Shown here in pieces: positions 8,834 to 18,646 of a stretch of DNA of 64,000 nucleotides. A program made the translations under genes and the position numbers. This stretch comes from Candidatus Zixiibacteriota bacterium. GTDB taxonomy: Bacteria > Zixibacteria > MSB-5A5 > GN15 > FEB-12. The stretch spans positions 1 through 64,000 of the forward strand of contig JAOUBJ010000019.1 of assembly GCA_029860345.1 (NCBI GenBank). The letters run 5' to 3'. The notes under the pieces were generated by a model. That model saw only the letters and a list, made by a program, of their open reading frames with translations, did not search any database and was not told where the DNA came from. Each line of letters opens with the position of its first letter. Position 1 is the stretch's first letter.

Positions 8834-9700
8834 ATGAAGGCCTTGAATCGCATGAAATTGCTCTCTGAGCTTGGGAAGGACTCACGAAGTTATAAGGGTG
8901 ATAGGGTATCAACATCGCGAAGGCTAATGCGTACAACAGACCTCCGGAAGAGTATTCTTGTCATTGATGATCAACCTGAGATGGTTGAATCACTCTCTGA
9001 ATATCTGTCATACGGTGGCTACAAACCTCATGGAGCGTTGTCTGTTAAAGAAGGGATCGAAAAGTTGCAACGTTACGGTGATATATGCCTGATAGTCTGT
9101 GACCTTATGATGCCGGAAGACGACGGGTATTCAATGCTTGAGTTCCTGAAGGGTAGTTTACGGTTTCGGCACATACCAATCATAGTAAGCACCAGCCTCA
9201 ACGACATGGATGCAATAGACAAAGCCTCAAGACTTGGCGTTCGAGAGTATCTTATCAAACCTTACACTTCAGAAATGTTTCTTTCAAGAATCCGAGACAC
9301 TTTACTCTTAGGGCTTGGTTCAATCCTTATTGTTACAGAAAGCTCCACTTCCTCAAAACTTCTCTCAACGGCACTCTCCCGGATTGGATACCGAGTATTA
9401 TCGGCTGAGAATGGTAATGTGGCTCTGGAAATTCTGCACCAAAAACCTGTTAATGGTGTTTTGTCAGAGTTGGCGCTTGTGGATATGACCGGCCTGCACC
9501 TGATGCTTCAAGTTCAAGACATACAAACCGGGATTCCTTTTTTGTTCATTGAGGATCATCTACTTGAATTAGCAGAATGTGACGTAATCTCAGCCGGTGG
9601 ACATGGGATACTTCGAAAACCTTTCAACAATGCGGATGTAGTCCGAAGAGTAGCTCATTTACTCTCTGATAGAAAAACGCTATTAGGTCCCCGAGGGTAG
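8834..9700 (+). CDS. Response regulator with one intact and one degenerate receiver domain
   Basis: 288 residues, with a strong GGAGGTGAAGGAG ribosome site before ATG 8834. After a 38-residue basic leader the first REC domain (39-160) is complete: acidic pair D45-D46, phospho-acceptor D90 (CDLMMPE), T120 and K142 (IKPY). The second REC (163-275) follows directly but is altered: the acidic pair reads T168-E169, the acceptor position is E212 (VLSEL) and only the Lys is kept (RKPF, K262). It therefore cannot be phosphorylated in the usual way. There is no output domain, so it would act by protein contact. The hybrid kinase at 10605-14063 is a possible partner. Base composition is more AT-rich than its neighbours. 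Confidence 0.8.
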   Translation: MKALNRMKLLSELGKDSRSYKGDRVSTSRRLMRTTDLRKSILVIDDQPEMVESLSEYLSYGGYKPHGALSVKEGIEKLQRYGDICLIVCDLMMPEDDGYSMLEFLKGSLRFRHIPIIVSTSLNDMDAIDKASRLGVREYLIKPYTSEMFLSRIRDTLLLGLGSILIVTESSTSSKLLSTALSRIGYRVLSAENGNVALEILHQKPVNGVLSELALVDMTGLHLMLQVQDIQTGIPFLFIEDHLLELAECDVISAGGHGILRKPFNNADVVRRVAHLLSDRKTLLGPRG

Positions 9701-10037
9701 AGACAGTAGTCTTATCAAGTATCAATGAGCTTCTTTGAGGTTGCGATCTTCCGCTAAATCCCCATGCTAAGACCTGGGAGGCCCGACAACGGCTCCCTCA
9801 AGATGAAGATGCTGCCGTCTTGAATCCACGTTTGTCGTTGCGGCAGGTCCTGCGACTCCGTGCCGGTGGATTCGTGCCCATTGCCGCTCTTGCCTGACAT
9901 ATGACCATAACGGAGAACATTGACCCGCAAATCTATACTCGACGAGTATCTCCATGTTTTCCCTTGCGGAAACTCATCTTCGGACTATATTGAGGGTAGG
10001 CTGGCAGGCATTGGATTTGGCGAAAGGAATGTTACTG
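9701..10037. other. Intergenic region without recognisable features
   Basis: About 340 bases between the response regulator and the small lipoprotein. I see no convincing gene, terminator or repeat here. Confidence 0.5.
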
Positions 10038-10439
10038 ATGAGGATGATTCTGGTCGTGATGACGGCGGTTGTTCTTGCAGGTGGATGCAGGAAGGTCGAG
10101 TTCGTGGGCGAGGTATACCCGGCCACTGGTCATGTCGACTTGTACTGTTCGTGGCAGGATGTTCAGGAATTGCATCGTGTGATTGGGCATTTCGTCCCGG
10201 TCGATGAGGACATGTCAAACATCCCGAAAATGCGCAAGCAAATGCTCCAGGCTGCTCGGATGAAGGGTGCCGATGCCTTGGTTATCGTTGGCGCCGGTCC
10301 CTGTTCGGAGGGTGTTGACTCGGACAACAAGGCGGGTACTCAAGCTTTGCGGGCTCATCAGGTGACAGTAAGCCTGCTTCGCTATAGAACTGCACAAGAC
10401 AACCCAACCGATTCTGCAGAGGTTACTTCTGCCGATTGA
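10038..10439 (+). CDS. Small lipoprotein, hypothetical
   Basis: 133 residues from ATG 10038, which has GAAAGGA nine bases upstream; an ATG at 10029 lies too close to that site. The leader is hydrophobic and ends in VLAGGC, a good lipobox. The mature part contains GADALVIVGAGPC and an alternating hydrophobic C-terminal segment (HQVTVSLLRYR), a pattern seen in small periplasmic YbjQ/DUF-type lipoproteins that handle heterologous heavy-metal or stress signals; I cannot name the family. It faces the histidine kinase gene on the opposite strand. Confidence 0.6.
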   Translation: MRMILVVMTAVVLAGGCRKVEFVGEVYPATGHVDLYCSWQDVQELHRVIGHFVPVDEDMSNIPKMRKQMLQAARMKGADALVIVGAGPCSEGVDSDNKAGTQALRAHQVTVSLLRYRTAQDNPTDSAEVTSAD

Positions 10440-10604
10440 TCCCGACCAGGCGTTACGGTTTGGTGTCGGCCGATAGCTATGTTATCCCACAGGTGCGACG
10501 GTCGGCTGTGGACCGGCGCCTGCTCTGGCGTGGCTGTAGTTGTTGAGGAACCGGCTGGTGGGAATGTTCCTGTATGAAGAGTCGATGGCGGCTGTGCGGG
10601 TATC

Positions 10605-13600
10605 TCAAGAACAATACTCACCGGACGTGATCTCGACCCGCTTGTCCAGTTCCGTTCGAACCGCTTCCGCGATAGACCTCTTGGTAAACGGCTTCCTGAC
10701 AAAAGTCCCAGCCCCCAGTTTCTGAGCTTCGATAACTCGTTCAGAAGATGAGAACCCGGAAACGACAATTGCTCTTTGATTGGGATCGATCTCGATGGCT
10801 TGTCGATATGTTTCGGTCCCGTCCAGGCCAGGGGGCATGATCATATCAAGGACCAGGAGGTCCGGCGAACTCTTCTTGAGGAGTTCGATGGCTTTCTCGC
10901 CACTTTCGGCAATGGTAACCTGGTATCCAAGTTTGCGCAAAATCTGGGCGGAGACCCGGCGTTGAGTGTCGTCATCATCGACAACCAGTATTGACTCCGT
11001 TCCACACGGAATCTTTTCCGGATGCTGTTCGTCTCGTGATTCGCGAGTGACCGGAAAGTAGAGATAGAATGAAGTTCCCACACCCACCTGAGTATCCAGA
11101 TCGAGGTATCCACCGTGATCTTTGATAACAGCATCGACCACGCTCAGGCCCAGCCCGGTGCCACGTTTCTTGTCGCTGGTTTTGGTCGTGAAGAATGGAT
11201 CGAATATTTTCTGGACAATGTCATCGGTAATGCCGCAGCCGGTATCTGCTATGGTCAACTTGACAAACTCACCTTTGGGAACACGGCCGTAGGCAACCGA
11301 AACATCGTCGACATAGTAGTTCTCCGTTTTGACGGTAACCTGACCGATACACCGCATGGCATCAATGGCGTTGTGCAGTAGATTATTGATCACACGATGA
11401 AGCTGGGCGCCACCGCCACGTATGTTCATCAGGTTCGGGCCGAGAACTGTCTTGATGACCAGGGTGTCGGAATGTGGTTTAATGTCCTTTGTGGCCTGAA
11501 GGATGATCTCATTCAGATTTAGAGTCTCGGCGTTGTAATGACCTCTTCTTCCCAGGGTCAGCAGTTGCTGGTTAATCTCGGCGATCTGCTTGGCGGAGTT
11601 TTCGATGTCTCGCACATAAGCCAGAGCAGGGTGATCCCGGGGCAGGTCCTCGCGAATGAAGTCCGGGTACGCCATCAACGGAGCCAGCAGGTTGTTGAAA
11701 TCGTGCGCGACCTGTCCGGCAATGGTCCCTGCCGTTTCAAGTCGTTCGGCCCGCGATTCCAATTCACGCAAGCGTCTGGTTTCGGTTATATCGCGGACAA
11801 TGCCCTGGATAGTAGAGTGTTTGGGATCGACTATCTTGGAACTGATGCTCACGTTTCGAATCGTTCCGCCGGCAGTTATGAGCGATGATTCGAAAACCGT
11901 AGAACCCTCTTGCTCGGTGGTCCTGATGGCTTGGGTACACCTGGCCTTTTCACTATCCGGGTGCAAGCAGGGTACCGTCATCGACAGTAGTTGCTCGCGA
12001 CTGTAACCAAGCATTTCACAGGCAGCGCTGTTGACATCAAGGATCACCCCCTCGGGTGAATGAACGAATATGGGATCGTTGGAATGCTCGAACAAGCGGC
12101 GGTGTTTTTCCTCGCTCTGGCGCAGTTTTTCAGCGGCCTGTTTACGATCGGTGATGTCCTCATGGGTGATAACGATACTCGTAACGGTGCCTGCGGAATC
12201 TCTCAGCGGGTAGATTTTGGTGCTCAACCAACGTACTCTGCCCAATCCTCCGGATTCTGTTGCGCCGGTCGGGTCGAACAGATATTCGGGCGCTGTCACC
12301 GTTTCTCCGGCATACGCCCGTCTGACATATTCCATCAGGCCGGTCTCTTCTACTTCCTTGCTATTTAGCACGTTGAACTTGTTTACCGTGGTGTCGGCCG
12401 GGAACCCCCACAGCTCTTCGTAGGCCGTGTTCACTTCAATCTGAAGGCCGTCGAGATCGTAGATTTCCATCACCAAGGGAGATTGCATCATTTGGGTTCT
12501 GAATCGTTCCTCGCTCACTTGCAGCGCTTCCTGGGCCCGCTTGCGCTCGGTTATGTCGAAAACGTAGTGGACGTAGTGATCATCGTCCAACGGCACCCAA
12601 ACACCATGATACCAGACACCCTCACACTCCACTTCAATATCTTGCTTCTGACCTGTTGCCCAAACTTCAGGCGCCCGGCAGAAGGTGCAACTTTCCTGAC
12701 GCTGTGCGCACGTGCCATAGCAGGTTGTGCCGGGAACGGCGCCAATTGAGTGCGCGGCGTTGTTACTGGCTACTATCTCCCTGGTTCCCTTCCTGAGAAT
12801 CATGGCCACGCATGGAAGATTGTCCAACAGCAGGCGCACTCTGTCCTCGGCCCGCTTGCGTTCTGTATAATCGGTGATAACAGATGAGAAACCGGTAACA
12901 CACCCTTTGGCATCACGTTTGTAGTTCCAGTCAACAAGTTGGTCGATAATCCGGCCGTCCCTGGTCTTGTTCTTTTGCATGTAGGTCGTAGGTTCAGGCT
13001 GATCCTTGACCAGCAAGGGCAGATAGGCCCGAAGACTATCGCGCGCTTCGTCGGTATCAAGTAAATCCATAATGGACTTGCCCTGCAATTCCTCTTCGGT
13101 ATAGCCGAGCATTTTCTGATACGCGGGATTACTGAGCGTGATACGTCCGGAAACGTCGATCACCTGGAACCCATAAGGATTGGTTTCAAGGAGTGTCCGG
13201 TACTTCTCCTCACTCTCTTTAAGTGCCTCTTCGGCTTTGAAACGGTCGGTGACATCCTGCGAGAAGCCCCAGATGTAGGTCAGGTTACCATGATCGTCGA
13301 ATTCCCGGTCAGCCTGGGTATGGATGTATCTCAGTTGACCGTCTTTTCTGAGAATTCGGTATAGGATATCCATGTCGGCTTCGCCTGCGTACACTTTGTT
13401 CGCAGCTTTTGTCAGGCGATCACGGTCTTGGGGATGAACAAATCCCCAGTAGGTTTCATTGTCCGGTTCGACTTCTCCGGGTTTGAGTCCCAGCATGCGA
13501 TACACCTGATCAGACCAATTCAGATCCTCGGTAGACACCTCCACCACGAAACTGCCGACTGCGGCTATCTCCTCCGATTTGCGATACTGACTTACTTTGA

Positions 13601-14063
13601 ATCTGAGAGTTCTCTCTGCCTTTTCTCGGTCATTAATGTCCAACGCACAGAGTTGAACGGCCGGCTTTCCCAGATAAGTTATCAGGCTGGTATGTGCCTC
13701 CACCCACACTGTGTCACCGCTCTTTGTGAGAATGCGAAAACGGTGAACCCCCGACATTTCTTTGCCGGCCAGGCGATCCCGGGTCCTCTGGATTACTTGC
13801 TCACGATCATCCGGGTGAACGAGTTTGGGTAATTCGGGTGGGGTAAGTTTCTGTAGTTCTTCCTGGGTATAACCCACCAGTTTGGTATAGGCGGGATTGA
13901 CCAGCGCATGTTTTCCGTTTTGCACGATGGCCACGCCCTGAAGGGAATCGATAAACAAGTCTCGAAAGCTGTTCTCGCCGGCCAGCGATTGATCCACTTG
14001 ATCACGTAAAGCTGCCAACTCTTCTATTAGCTGACGCTTCGTTTTCTGATCATCTCGCAGCAT
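10605..14063 (-). CDS. Hybrid sensor histidine kinase with six PAS domains and a receiver
   Basis: 1152 residues, no membrane segment, so probably cytoplasmic. Order: PAS1 (about 30-150), PAS2 (155-280), PAS3 (282-405), PAS4 (407-510), PAS5 (512-645), PAS6 (647-765), dimerisation/phosphoacceptor domain with GQVAHDFNNLL (His near 780), HATPase with N-box HRVINNLLHNAIDAM and G-boxes DTGCGI and GTGLGLS, and a C-terminal REC (about 1035-1150) with VVDDDD, LDMIMP and RKPF. PAS4 carries a Cys cluster C-x3-C-x7-C-x2-C that could bind metal or sense redox state. Each PAS is joined by the usual DITxRK(R)AExxL linker. It probably phosphorylates its own receiver and then other regulators; the response regulator at 8834 is nearby. 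Confidence 0.88.
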   Translation of the reverse strand: MLRDDQKTKRQLIEELAALRDQVDQSLAGENSFRDLFIDSLQGVAIVQNGKHALVNPAYTKLVGYTQEELQKLTPPELPKLVHPDDREQVIQRTRDRLAGKEMSGVHRFRILTKSGDTVWVEAHTSLITYLGKPAVQLCALDINDREKAERTLRFKVSQYRKSEEIAAVGSFVVEVSTEDLNWSDQVYRMLGLKPGEVEPDNETYWGFVHPQDRDRLTKAANKVYAGEADMDILYRILRKDGQLRYIHTQADREFDDHGNLTYIWGFSQDVTDRFKAEEALKESEEKYRTLLETNPYGFQVIDVSGRITLSNPAYQKMLGYTEEELQGKSIMDLLDTDEARDSLRAYLPLLVKDQPEPTTYMQKNKTRDGRIIDQLVDWNYKRDAKGCVTGFSSVITDYTERKRAEDRVRLLLDNLPCVAMILRKGTREIVASNNAAHSIGAVPGTTCYGTCAQRQESCTFCRAPEVWATGQKQDIEVECEGVWYHGVWVPLDDDHYVHYVFDITERKRAQEALQVSEERFRTQMMQSPLVMEIYDLDGLQIEVNTAYEELWGFPADTTVNKFNVLNSKEVEETGLMEYVRRAYAGETVTAPEYLFDPTGATESGGLGRVRWLSTKIYPLRDSAGTVTSIVITHEDITDRKQAAEKLRQSEEKHRRLFEHSNDPIFVHSPEGVILDVNSAACEMLGYSREQLLSMTVPCLHPDSEKARCTQAIRTTEQEGSTVFESSLITAGGTIRNVSISSKIVDPKHSTIQGIVRDITETRRLRELESRAERLETAGTIAGQVAHDFNNLLAPLMAYPDFIREDLPRDHPALAYVRDIENSAKQIAEINQQLLTLGRRGHYNAETLNLNEIILQATKDIKPHSDTLVIKTVLGPNLMNIRGGGAQLHRVINNLLHNAIDAMRCIGQVTVKTENYYVDDVSVAYGRVPKGEFVKLTIADTGCGITDDIVQKIFDPFFTTKTSDKKRGTGLGLSVVDAVIKDHGGYLDLDTQVGVGTSFYLYFPVTRESRDEQHPEKIPCGTESILVVDDDDTQRRVSAQILRKLGYQVTIAESGEKAIELLKKSSPDLLVLDMIMPPGLDGTETYRQAIEIDPNQRAIVVSGFSSSERVIEAQKLGAGTFVRKPFTKRSIAEAVRTELDKRVEITSGEYCS

Positions 14064-14532
14064 TTGCGGTCCTGTCTGATCCGGAGTTTGATGAGCGGCT
14101 GCGTAGCGTCGTCATTTCCTTTTTCCACCCGGCTGTACTGACCTGCCCTCGGCCCCTCTCGGTGCATTAGCACTATGATAATCAATGGTCTATCTATCTA
14201 CATGGAATCGGCACATTGGGCAAATAGGTTAGCCTTGAAGTCCAGTTGGATAGCTATCTTCAGGTCCATGCTATTACTTCCTGTCGGTGCAGACAGCTCA
14301 CTGTCAAGCGGACGTCACGGTCTGTTCATAACCAGCGAACCATGGCGGTTCACGCCCCCCTCTGGTACCGAGCATATAGGCCTGCGTCGGGTTTGTTGAC
14401 TGTTTAGTGCCTGTGGTCGGCAATAATCTGATCCAACCTCCGGATAGTCTGCGTATACAGTTAAGAACAGACTGAATCTGTTTGTGTATGGATAGCCGGA
14501 AGACTCACTATTAGTTGCCAAGAGATGAAAAG
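14064..14532. other. Intergenic region without recognisable features
   Basis: About 470 bases between divergent genes. Slightly AT-rich; no open frame has a credible ribosome site and no strong promoter was found by eye. Confidence 0.5.
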
Positions 14533-14946
14533 ATGCCGTGCCGTGATCTTACTGAAAGAATAAAACTAACGCTTGATAACGATAACCGCATAGAGTCCTA
14601 TTCTCTCTCCAAAAAAACATGCGGTGGAGCCATCGGGCTTGAATCCTTATTGTTGGATCACCTTGGCGGGCGATCTATAGATGAAGTCACGGGGAGTCGC
14701 GGTTTGTCACTTCTGCAGACAATTGTAGCGGAGGATGAGATTGAAGTATACCTAAAGCAAAAGCATTTCCACACCATTCAGTCTGTTCTGAACACCTATG
14801 TCGGTAACTCGCCCGGTGGAATTGGTGATTTGTGTACTATTGCCGGGATAGAATACGGCAGCGGGCATACCGTCATTGAGGCCGAGATTAAGATCGAGCT
14901 TTTGACTGATCGAATTGAACCCTGTGACCATTGCGGACCAGACTGA
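14533..14946 (+). CDS. NifU N-terminal-like small protein
   Basis: 137 residues from ATG 14533 (an in-frame TTG lies 18 bases upstream). The first 60 residues follow the NifU/IscU N-terminal pattern: a strand running into KKTCGGAIGLESLLLDHLGG and then RSIDEVT, matching the first cysteine region of the Fe-S scaffold. The later scaffold cysteines are not in their usual places; instead there is one Cys in the middle and a C-terminal CDHCGPD. It may therefore be a derived scaffold-like or metal-binding protein. No Fe-S assembly genes are nearby. Confidence 0.5.
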   Translation: MPCRDLTERIKLTLDNDNRIESYSLSKKTCGGAIGLESLLLDHLGGRSIDEVTGSRGLSLLQTIVAEDEIEVYLKQKHFHTIQSVLNTYVGNSPGGIGDLCTIAGIEYGSGHTVIEAEIKIELLTDRIEPCDHCGPD

Positions 14947-15018
14947 GGGTCGCATTAAACCATCCGGCGGATGGTGAACAGGATGACCTTACCACACCTA
15001 TCGCATTCGAACACGGCC

Positions 15019-15582
15019 CTACAAAACCGTCGAGACCGTTTTCAGGTTTCCCGGTTCCGCTTCTGCGGGTAAGTGAGGCTGTCGCACGCCTGCTTCCAGC
15101 TCCAGCAGGTACTTCTTGCGCCAGACTTTCCCGCCATAGCCGCGCAGGTTGCCGTTGGCTTCGATCACTCGATGGCAGGGGATCACAATCGAGAGGTAAT
15201 TGGCGCCGTTGGCTCGGCCCACCGCCCGTGCGGCGCCCGGTTTGTCCAACTTGGCGGCCAGTTCACCATAGGAGCAGGTGCGGCCATAGTCGATTTTCTG
15301 CAGTTGCTTCCATACAACTTGTTCAAACGATGTGCCGGTGATGTCGATAGCCGTTCGGAACTGTTTCAGATCGCCGGTGAAGTAGCGAGATAGTTCATCG
15401 GTCAAACTCGTCAGATGATCGTTGTGGCCGGGGGCAACTTCTGTCTTGTAGCGCTTGCGAACCCGGTTGAGAATGACATCGACGCCGCCCCGGTCGTGCC
15501 ATTCCAGAAAACAGATGCCCTGGTCGGTGGCGCCGCCGATCATGGGACCGATTGGGCTCTCAAAATCCTGATAGAGTATCAT
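15019..15582 (-). CDS. ogt: Methylated-DNA--protein-cysteine methyltransferase
   Basis: 187 residues. The C-terminal half has the full MGMT signature: helix-turn-helix region with RAVGRANGAN, the active-site SIVIPCHRVI with the methyl-accepting Cys136, and GYGGKVWRKKYLLELE closing the fold. It transfers methyl groups from O6-methylguanine (and O4-methylthymine) to Cys136 in a suicide reaction. The start codon overlaps the stop of the upstream Ada-N/AraC gene by four bases (ATGA), so the two are translationally coupled and together equal a full Ada protein split in two. The adaptive response is the expected regulation. Confidence 0.93.
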   Translation of the reverse strand: MILYQDFESPIGPMIGGATDQGICFLEWHDRGGVDVILNRVRKRYKTEVAPGHNDHLTSLTDELSRYFTGDLKQFRTAIDITGTSFEQVVWKQLQKIDYGRTCSYGELAAKLDKPGAARAVGRANGANYLSIVIPCHRVIEANGNLRGYGGKVWRKKYLLELEAGVRQPHLPAEAEPGNLKTVSTVL

Positions 15583-16124
15583 TGGTTTATCTCCTTGATC
15601 CCTCCCGGTGGACGGCCGAATTGTTTGGCGAAAGCGGCTCGGAACCCCGACGAGGATTCATAGCCGCAGGCAAAGGCGGCGCTAAGATAGTTTTCGCCGG
15701 CCGTTAGCATCTCACGGGCATGCAGCAGCCGCTGGTAGCGATTGAAAGCCAAAGCTGTCATTCCAAGATGCGCTTTGAAATGACGGCGAATCGTACTGAT
15801 ATTGACCCCGGCGATATCGGCCAAATCGGTTTCGGTAATCCGAACGGTACGGTTTTCTCTGAGATGCTTGATCAACCGCTTGACCCAATCGGGCAAGACA
15901 TCGGGATACCTATCTGACCGGCAGCGTTTGCAACCTCGCAACCCGGCCGCGACGGCTTCTTCACGGCTGGGGAAGAAGCGAACGTTTTCCCGTTTGGGAT
16001 TCTTGGCTTTGCACGAGGGGAGGCAGTAGATACCGGTGGAGAGAACACCGACATAGAACTTGCCGTCGAACGACTGGTTGCGTTCGATCATCGCTTTGAG
16101 CATTGTTTTATCTGTGTACGTCAT
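15579..16124 (-). CDS. ada: Ada-type methylphosphotriester sensor fused to AraC HTH (split Ada N-half)
   Basis: 181 residues from ATG 16124 (a GTG nine bases upstream is the alternative). Residues 1-75 are the Ada metal-binding domain: C34, C38, C65 and C68 keep the exact spacing of Escherichia coli Ada C38, C42, C69 and C72. In that family the first of these accepts the methyl group from DNA phosphotriesters and turns the protein into an activator. Residues 80-180 are an AraC-type double HTH (ADIAGVNISTIRRHFKAHLG and the YESSSGFRAAFAKQFG motif). The ogt gene follows with a four-base overlap. Likely role: methylation-triggered activator of the pair. Confidence 0.92.
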   Translation of the reverse strand: MTYTDKTMLKAMIERNQSFDGKFYVGVLSTGIYCLPSCKAKNPKRENVRFFPSREEAVAAGLRGCKRCRSDRYPDVLPDWVKRLIKHLRENRTVRITETDLADIAGVNISTIRRHFKAHLGMTALAFNRYQRLLHAREMLTAGENYLSAAFACGYESSSGFRAAFAKQFGRPPGGIKEINQ

Positions 16125-16275
16125 GGCGACCACAAGATATACGTGGTTAGCCGATCCTGTCTACCGAATTTCGGGCAGGGAAGTAGGTTTTTTGGGGTGG
16201 GTGGGGTGTTTTGTTTCAATTAAGTCCAACCGTTGTCATAGGCTACTTTCCACATCTAGTATGAAGGGCTTTTCC

Positions 16276-18336
16276 CTAATCACCGTGGAAGCCAATTTCA
16301 ATATCTGTGCGAATCTGGTGACACTCGAAAAAGAAATCCAGCCCTACTACGTCGTCTTCAATTTCAAGCACCCTCCCGTCAGGTCCTGGCTCAAGGTAGA
16401 TGCCGACAATTCCAGATGTATCAGGAGAGTTCACAATCAAGAAAGTACCAGACCAAAGACCCCTTTCACACCAAAGCGGCACCGACTCGCTACTGATCTC
16501 CACGTTATCGCGAGCGAGGAGAGATCTCATGACCCTCTGAGCAGACTCCCTATCTGCTATCTCAGGGATTATATTGGATTCCGTCAATAGGTAGAGCAAG
16601 AAATCTTCCGTAGATCTCTCTCCCAAGAAATCCCGGTTCCAGACCTTTCCAATCCAGCTGGCCGCGACATTCGAGAACTTCTCTCTCCTAGCCTTTTCTG
16701 TAGGCTCATCTAGCGTTTTAAACAGTGGAATAGCCTTTCCTCCTTGGAAGGACGCAAGGCGTGCCTTTGCTACCGCTCGTTGCCACCAATCGCCGGCCTG
16801 ATCCCCCCTCTCAGCCAGAAACAGCTGAATGCTCTCGATCGCACGGCTGGTATCACCGGTCATATCGTACACATCCGCAAGCGCCGACTGTACCGCCGCA
16901 CGAGATGCACCAAGATCGAGCGCTTTCTCTAAGTGTTGAATCGCTGCTGCACCCTGGCCATATGCCGAGTGCACGTTTGCTAAGGCGAGCCGTAAATCTG
17001 CATGATCTCCCCCTTGGTCGATCGCTTGCATCAGGAACGCAGAGACCTCTCGGAGTGTGTTGCGATCAAGAAAGTCACCGTACCGTGCGTACAAACTCAC
17101 TCTCATGAAAACTGGCCGATGAGAAGAGGGATCCTTTTCCATTGAGACACGCAGGTAGTCGTCCGCTCTATCAAAAAACTCCGGCATGTCAGCGAAAGCG
17201 TACGGGATCTGCAACATCGCTTCAAAAGTCAAAAGACCGGCAATATAATAGGATTCGGACGAGTTTCTTGATAGCTCTATTGCCGTCTTCAGTTCCTCCT
17301 CAACGACTGAGAAGCCCGTGTTCTCATTCAGGAAGAGTTCGGCGCGGCGCCAGTGGACAGCCGGCAGTTCGAGCCCCAATTCAACTGCACGATCATAGTC
17401 CTGGTCTGCTTGGTCTGCATCCGAATGTATGTAATGGCAAATCCCACGGAGATAGTGAGTCCGAGCTGTGAGCCGGGCGTCCTCGGAGCGATCGATAACT
17501 TCGGAGAAGTGATCCTTAGCTCCGGCAACGTCTCCAGAAATGTAGAGGTGAATACCTTTAATAAAGATGGCTACAGGAAGCAAGTGGGCCGACAATGCGT
17601 TTACTGGAATGTTAAGGGAAATGGGGCTACCGTCCAGGCGGACCCCTATATGCGTCAAGTCTTCATCCAGAATGAGGAGGCTCGGTTCAGTGAGTGCGAG
17701 CTTTAGATTCAATGTTTGTCCATCATGACTACCGGTTATCACAAAAAGTGCTCGCAGTTCCTTTCCCAGTGCTGTTGCGTCGGAAATTGCGAGGGCTCGC
17801 CGGGATTGCTCAATTCGCCACGGGCTCATCAGAGCCACGACGCCGCCTGTCGGACCGTATTCGAGTTCAGCCTGAAGAGTGCTCGCGACAGCCGTCGTAA
17901 TGTCCGCAGTGTTTGCGGGACCCTCGATTCCGAAGACCACTACAAGAGACTCCCCAGGTGCAGTAGGAGCGATATCCTCGAAGTACGGCTGACTTGAGAC
18001 AAGCCATGTGGTGATCGCTACGATAGCTACTGTTTGGATGCCAGTGGCTATCGCAGCGACGAGACGTATGGTCGGACTGAACCTAGCGACGTAGGTGATG
18101 TTTTCAGCTCCGAGGATGACAGGCTTTGCTCCGGGTATGCGCGCAACGATCATCCAAGTTGTGTACACGATACCCATGCAGCAAGCCAACGCTAGCGAAA
18201 TGGCAGCCGCAGAGGTGTTCTCGAAATAGTAGGTCACCACCGCCATCAAGGTAGCAAGGATCCCGACTACCTTAGCCGTTCGGTCAAGAAATCTGTACAT
18301 GGTGCCGGTCACCCGTTTCGTCGTGTGTTCGCTCAT
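16276..18336 (-). CDS. Membrane-anchored TPR protein
   Basis: 686 residues. Three membrane helices near the N-terminus (about 22-38, 45-63 and 91-112) are followed by an alpha/beta domain (130-245) whose LGKELRALFVITGSHDGQTL segment resembles the FlgO/TolB-like domain found between the membrane or regulatory part and the TPRs of many adenylate-cyclase-type and winged-helix TPR proteins. From about 250 to 560 there are tandem tetratricopeptide repeats (YISGDVAGAKDHFSEVI, YGQGAAAIQHLEKALDLG, DMTGDTSRAIESIQLFL). The C-terminal 120 residues are unassigned. The catalytic or DNA-binding half usual for such proteins is absent. Function unknown; probably scaffolding at the inner membrane. Confidence 0.7.
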   Translation of the reverse strand: MSEHTTKRVTGTMYRFLDRTAKVVGILATLMAVVTYYFENTSAAAISLALACCMGIVYTTWMIVARIPGAKPVILGAENITYVARFSPTIRLVAAIATGIQTVAIVAITTWLVSSQPYFEDIAPTAPGESLVVVFGIEGPANTADITTAVASTLQAELEYGPTGGVVALMSPWRIEQSRRALAISDATALGKELRALFVITGSHDGQTLNLKLALTEPSLLILDEDLTHIGVRLDGSPISLNIPVNALSAHLLPVAIFIKGIHLYISGDVAGAKDHFSEVIDRSEDARLTARTHYLRGICHYIHSDADQADQDYDRAVELGLELPAVHWRRAELFLNENTGFSVVEEELKTAIELSRNSSESYYIAGLLTFEAMLQIPYAFADMPEFFDRADDYLRVSMEKDPSSHRPVFMRVSLYARYGDFLDRNTLREVSAFLMQAIDQGGDHADLRLALANVHSAYGQGAAAIQHLEKALDLGASRAAVQSALADVYDMTGDTSRAIESIQLFLAERGDQAGDWWQRAVAKARLASFQGGKAIPLFKTLDEPTEKARREKFSNVAASWIGKVWNRDFLGERSTEDFLLYLLTESNIIPEIADRESAQRVMRSLLARDNVEISSESVPLWCERGLWSGTFLIVNSPDTSGIVGIYLEPGPDGRVLEIEDDVVGLDFFFECHQIRTDIEIGFHGD

Positions 18337-18646
18337 CGGCGGGACAATTCACGATTATCCTAATGTTCAGGTTCACATGTTTAAATAATATGATACGACA
18401 CTTTTTCATAGCGATTTGACACGCCACGGGTGAATGTCAAGAGTATTAGAGTTGGGCTGCCATTGCTCCCAGCCATCTGTATCTCCAACAGGACTAAGTA
18501 GTACAACAGATTACAGGAGAAACCACTAGACAGATAAACTCCAGTTAGTCTTTGCTATCACTACGGGTTTCTATGGCGTACTTGCTGTTAAGCGAACCTG
18601 CAAAAGTGCTCTTGATCCTCAGGTCGTTTTTCTGTTCTACCCCCCT
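18337..18646. other. Intergenic region without recognisable features
   Basis: About 310 AT-rich bases upstream of the membrane TPR gene. A TATTAT-like -10 is present on the minus strand near 18385 but lacks a good -35 at proper spacing. No gene or repeat seen. Confidence 0.4.
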
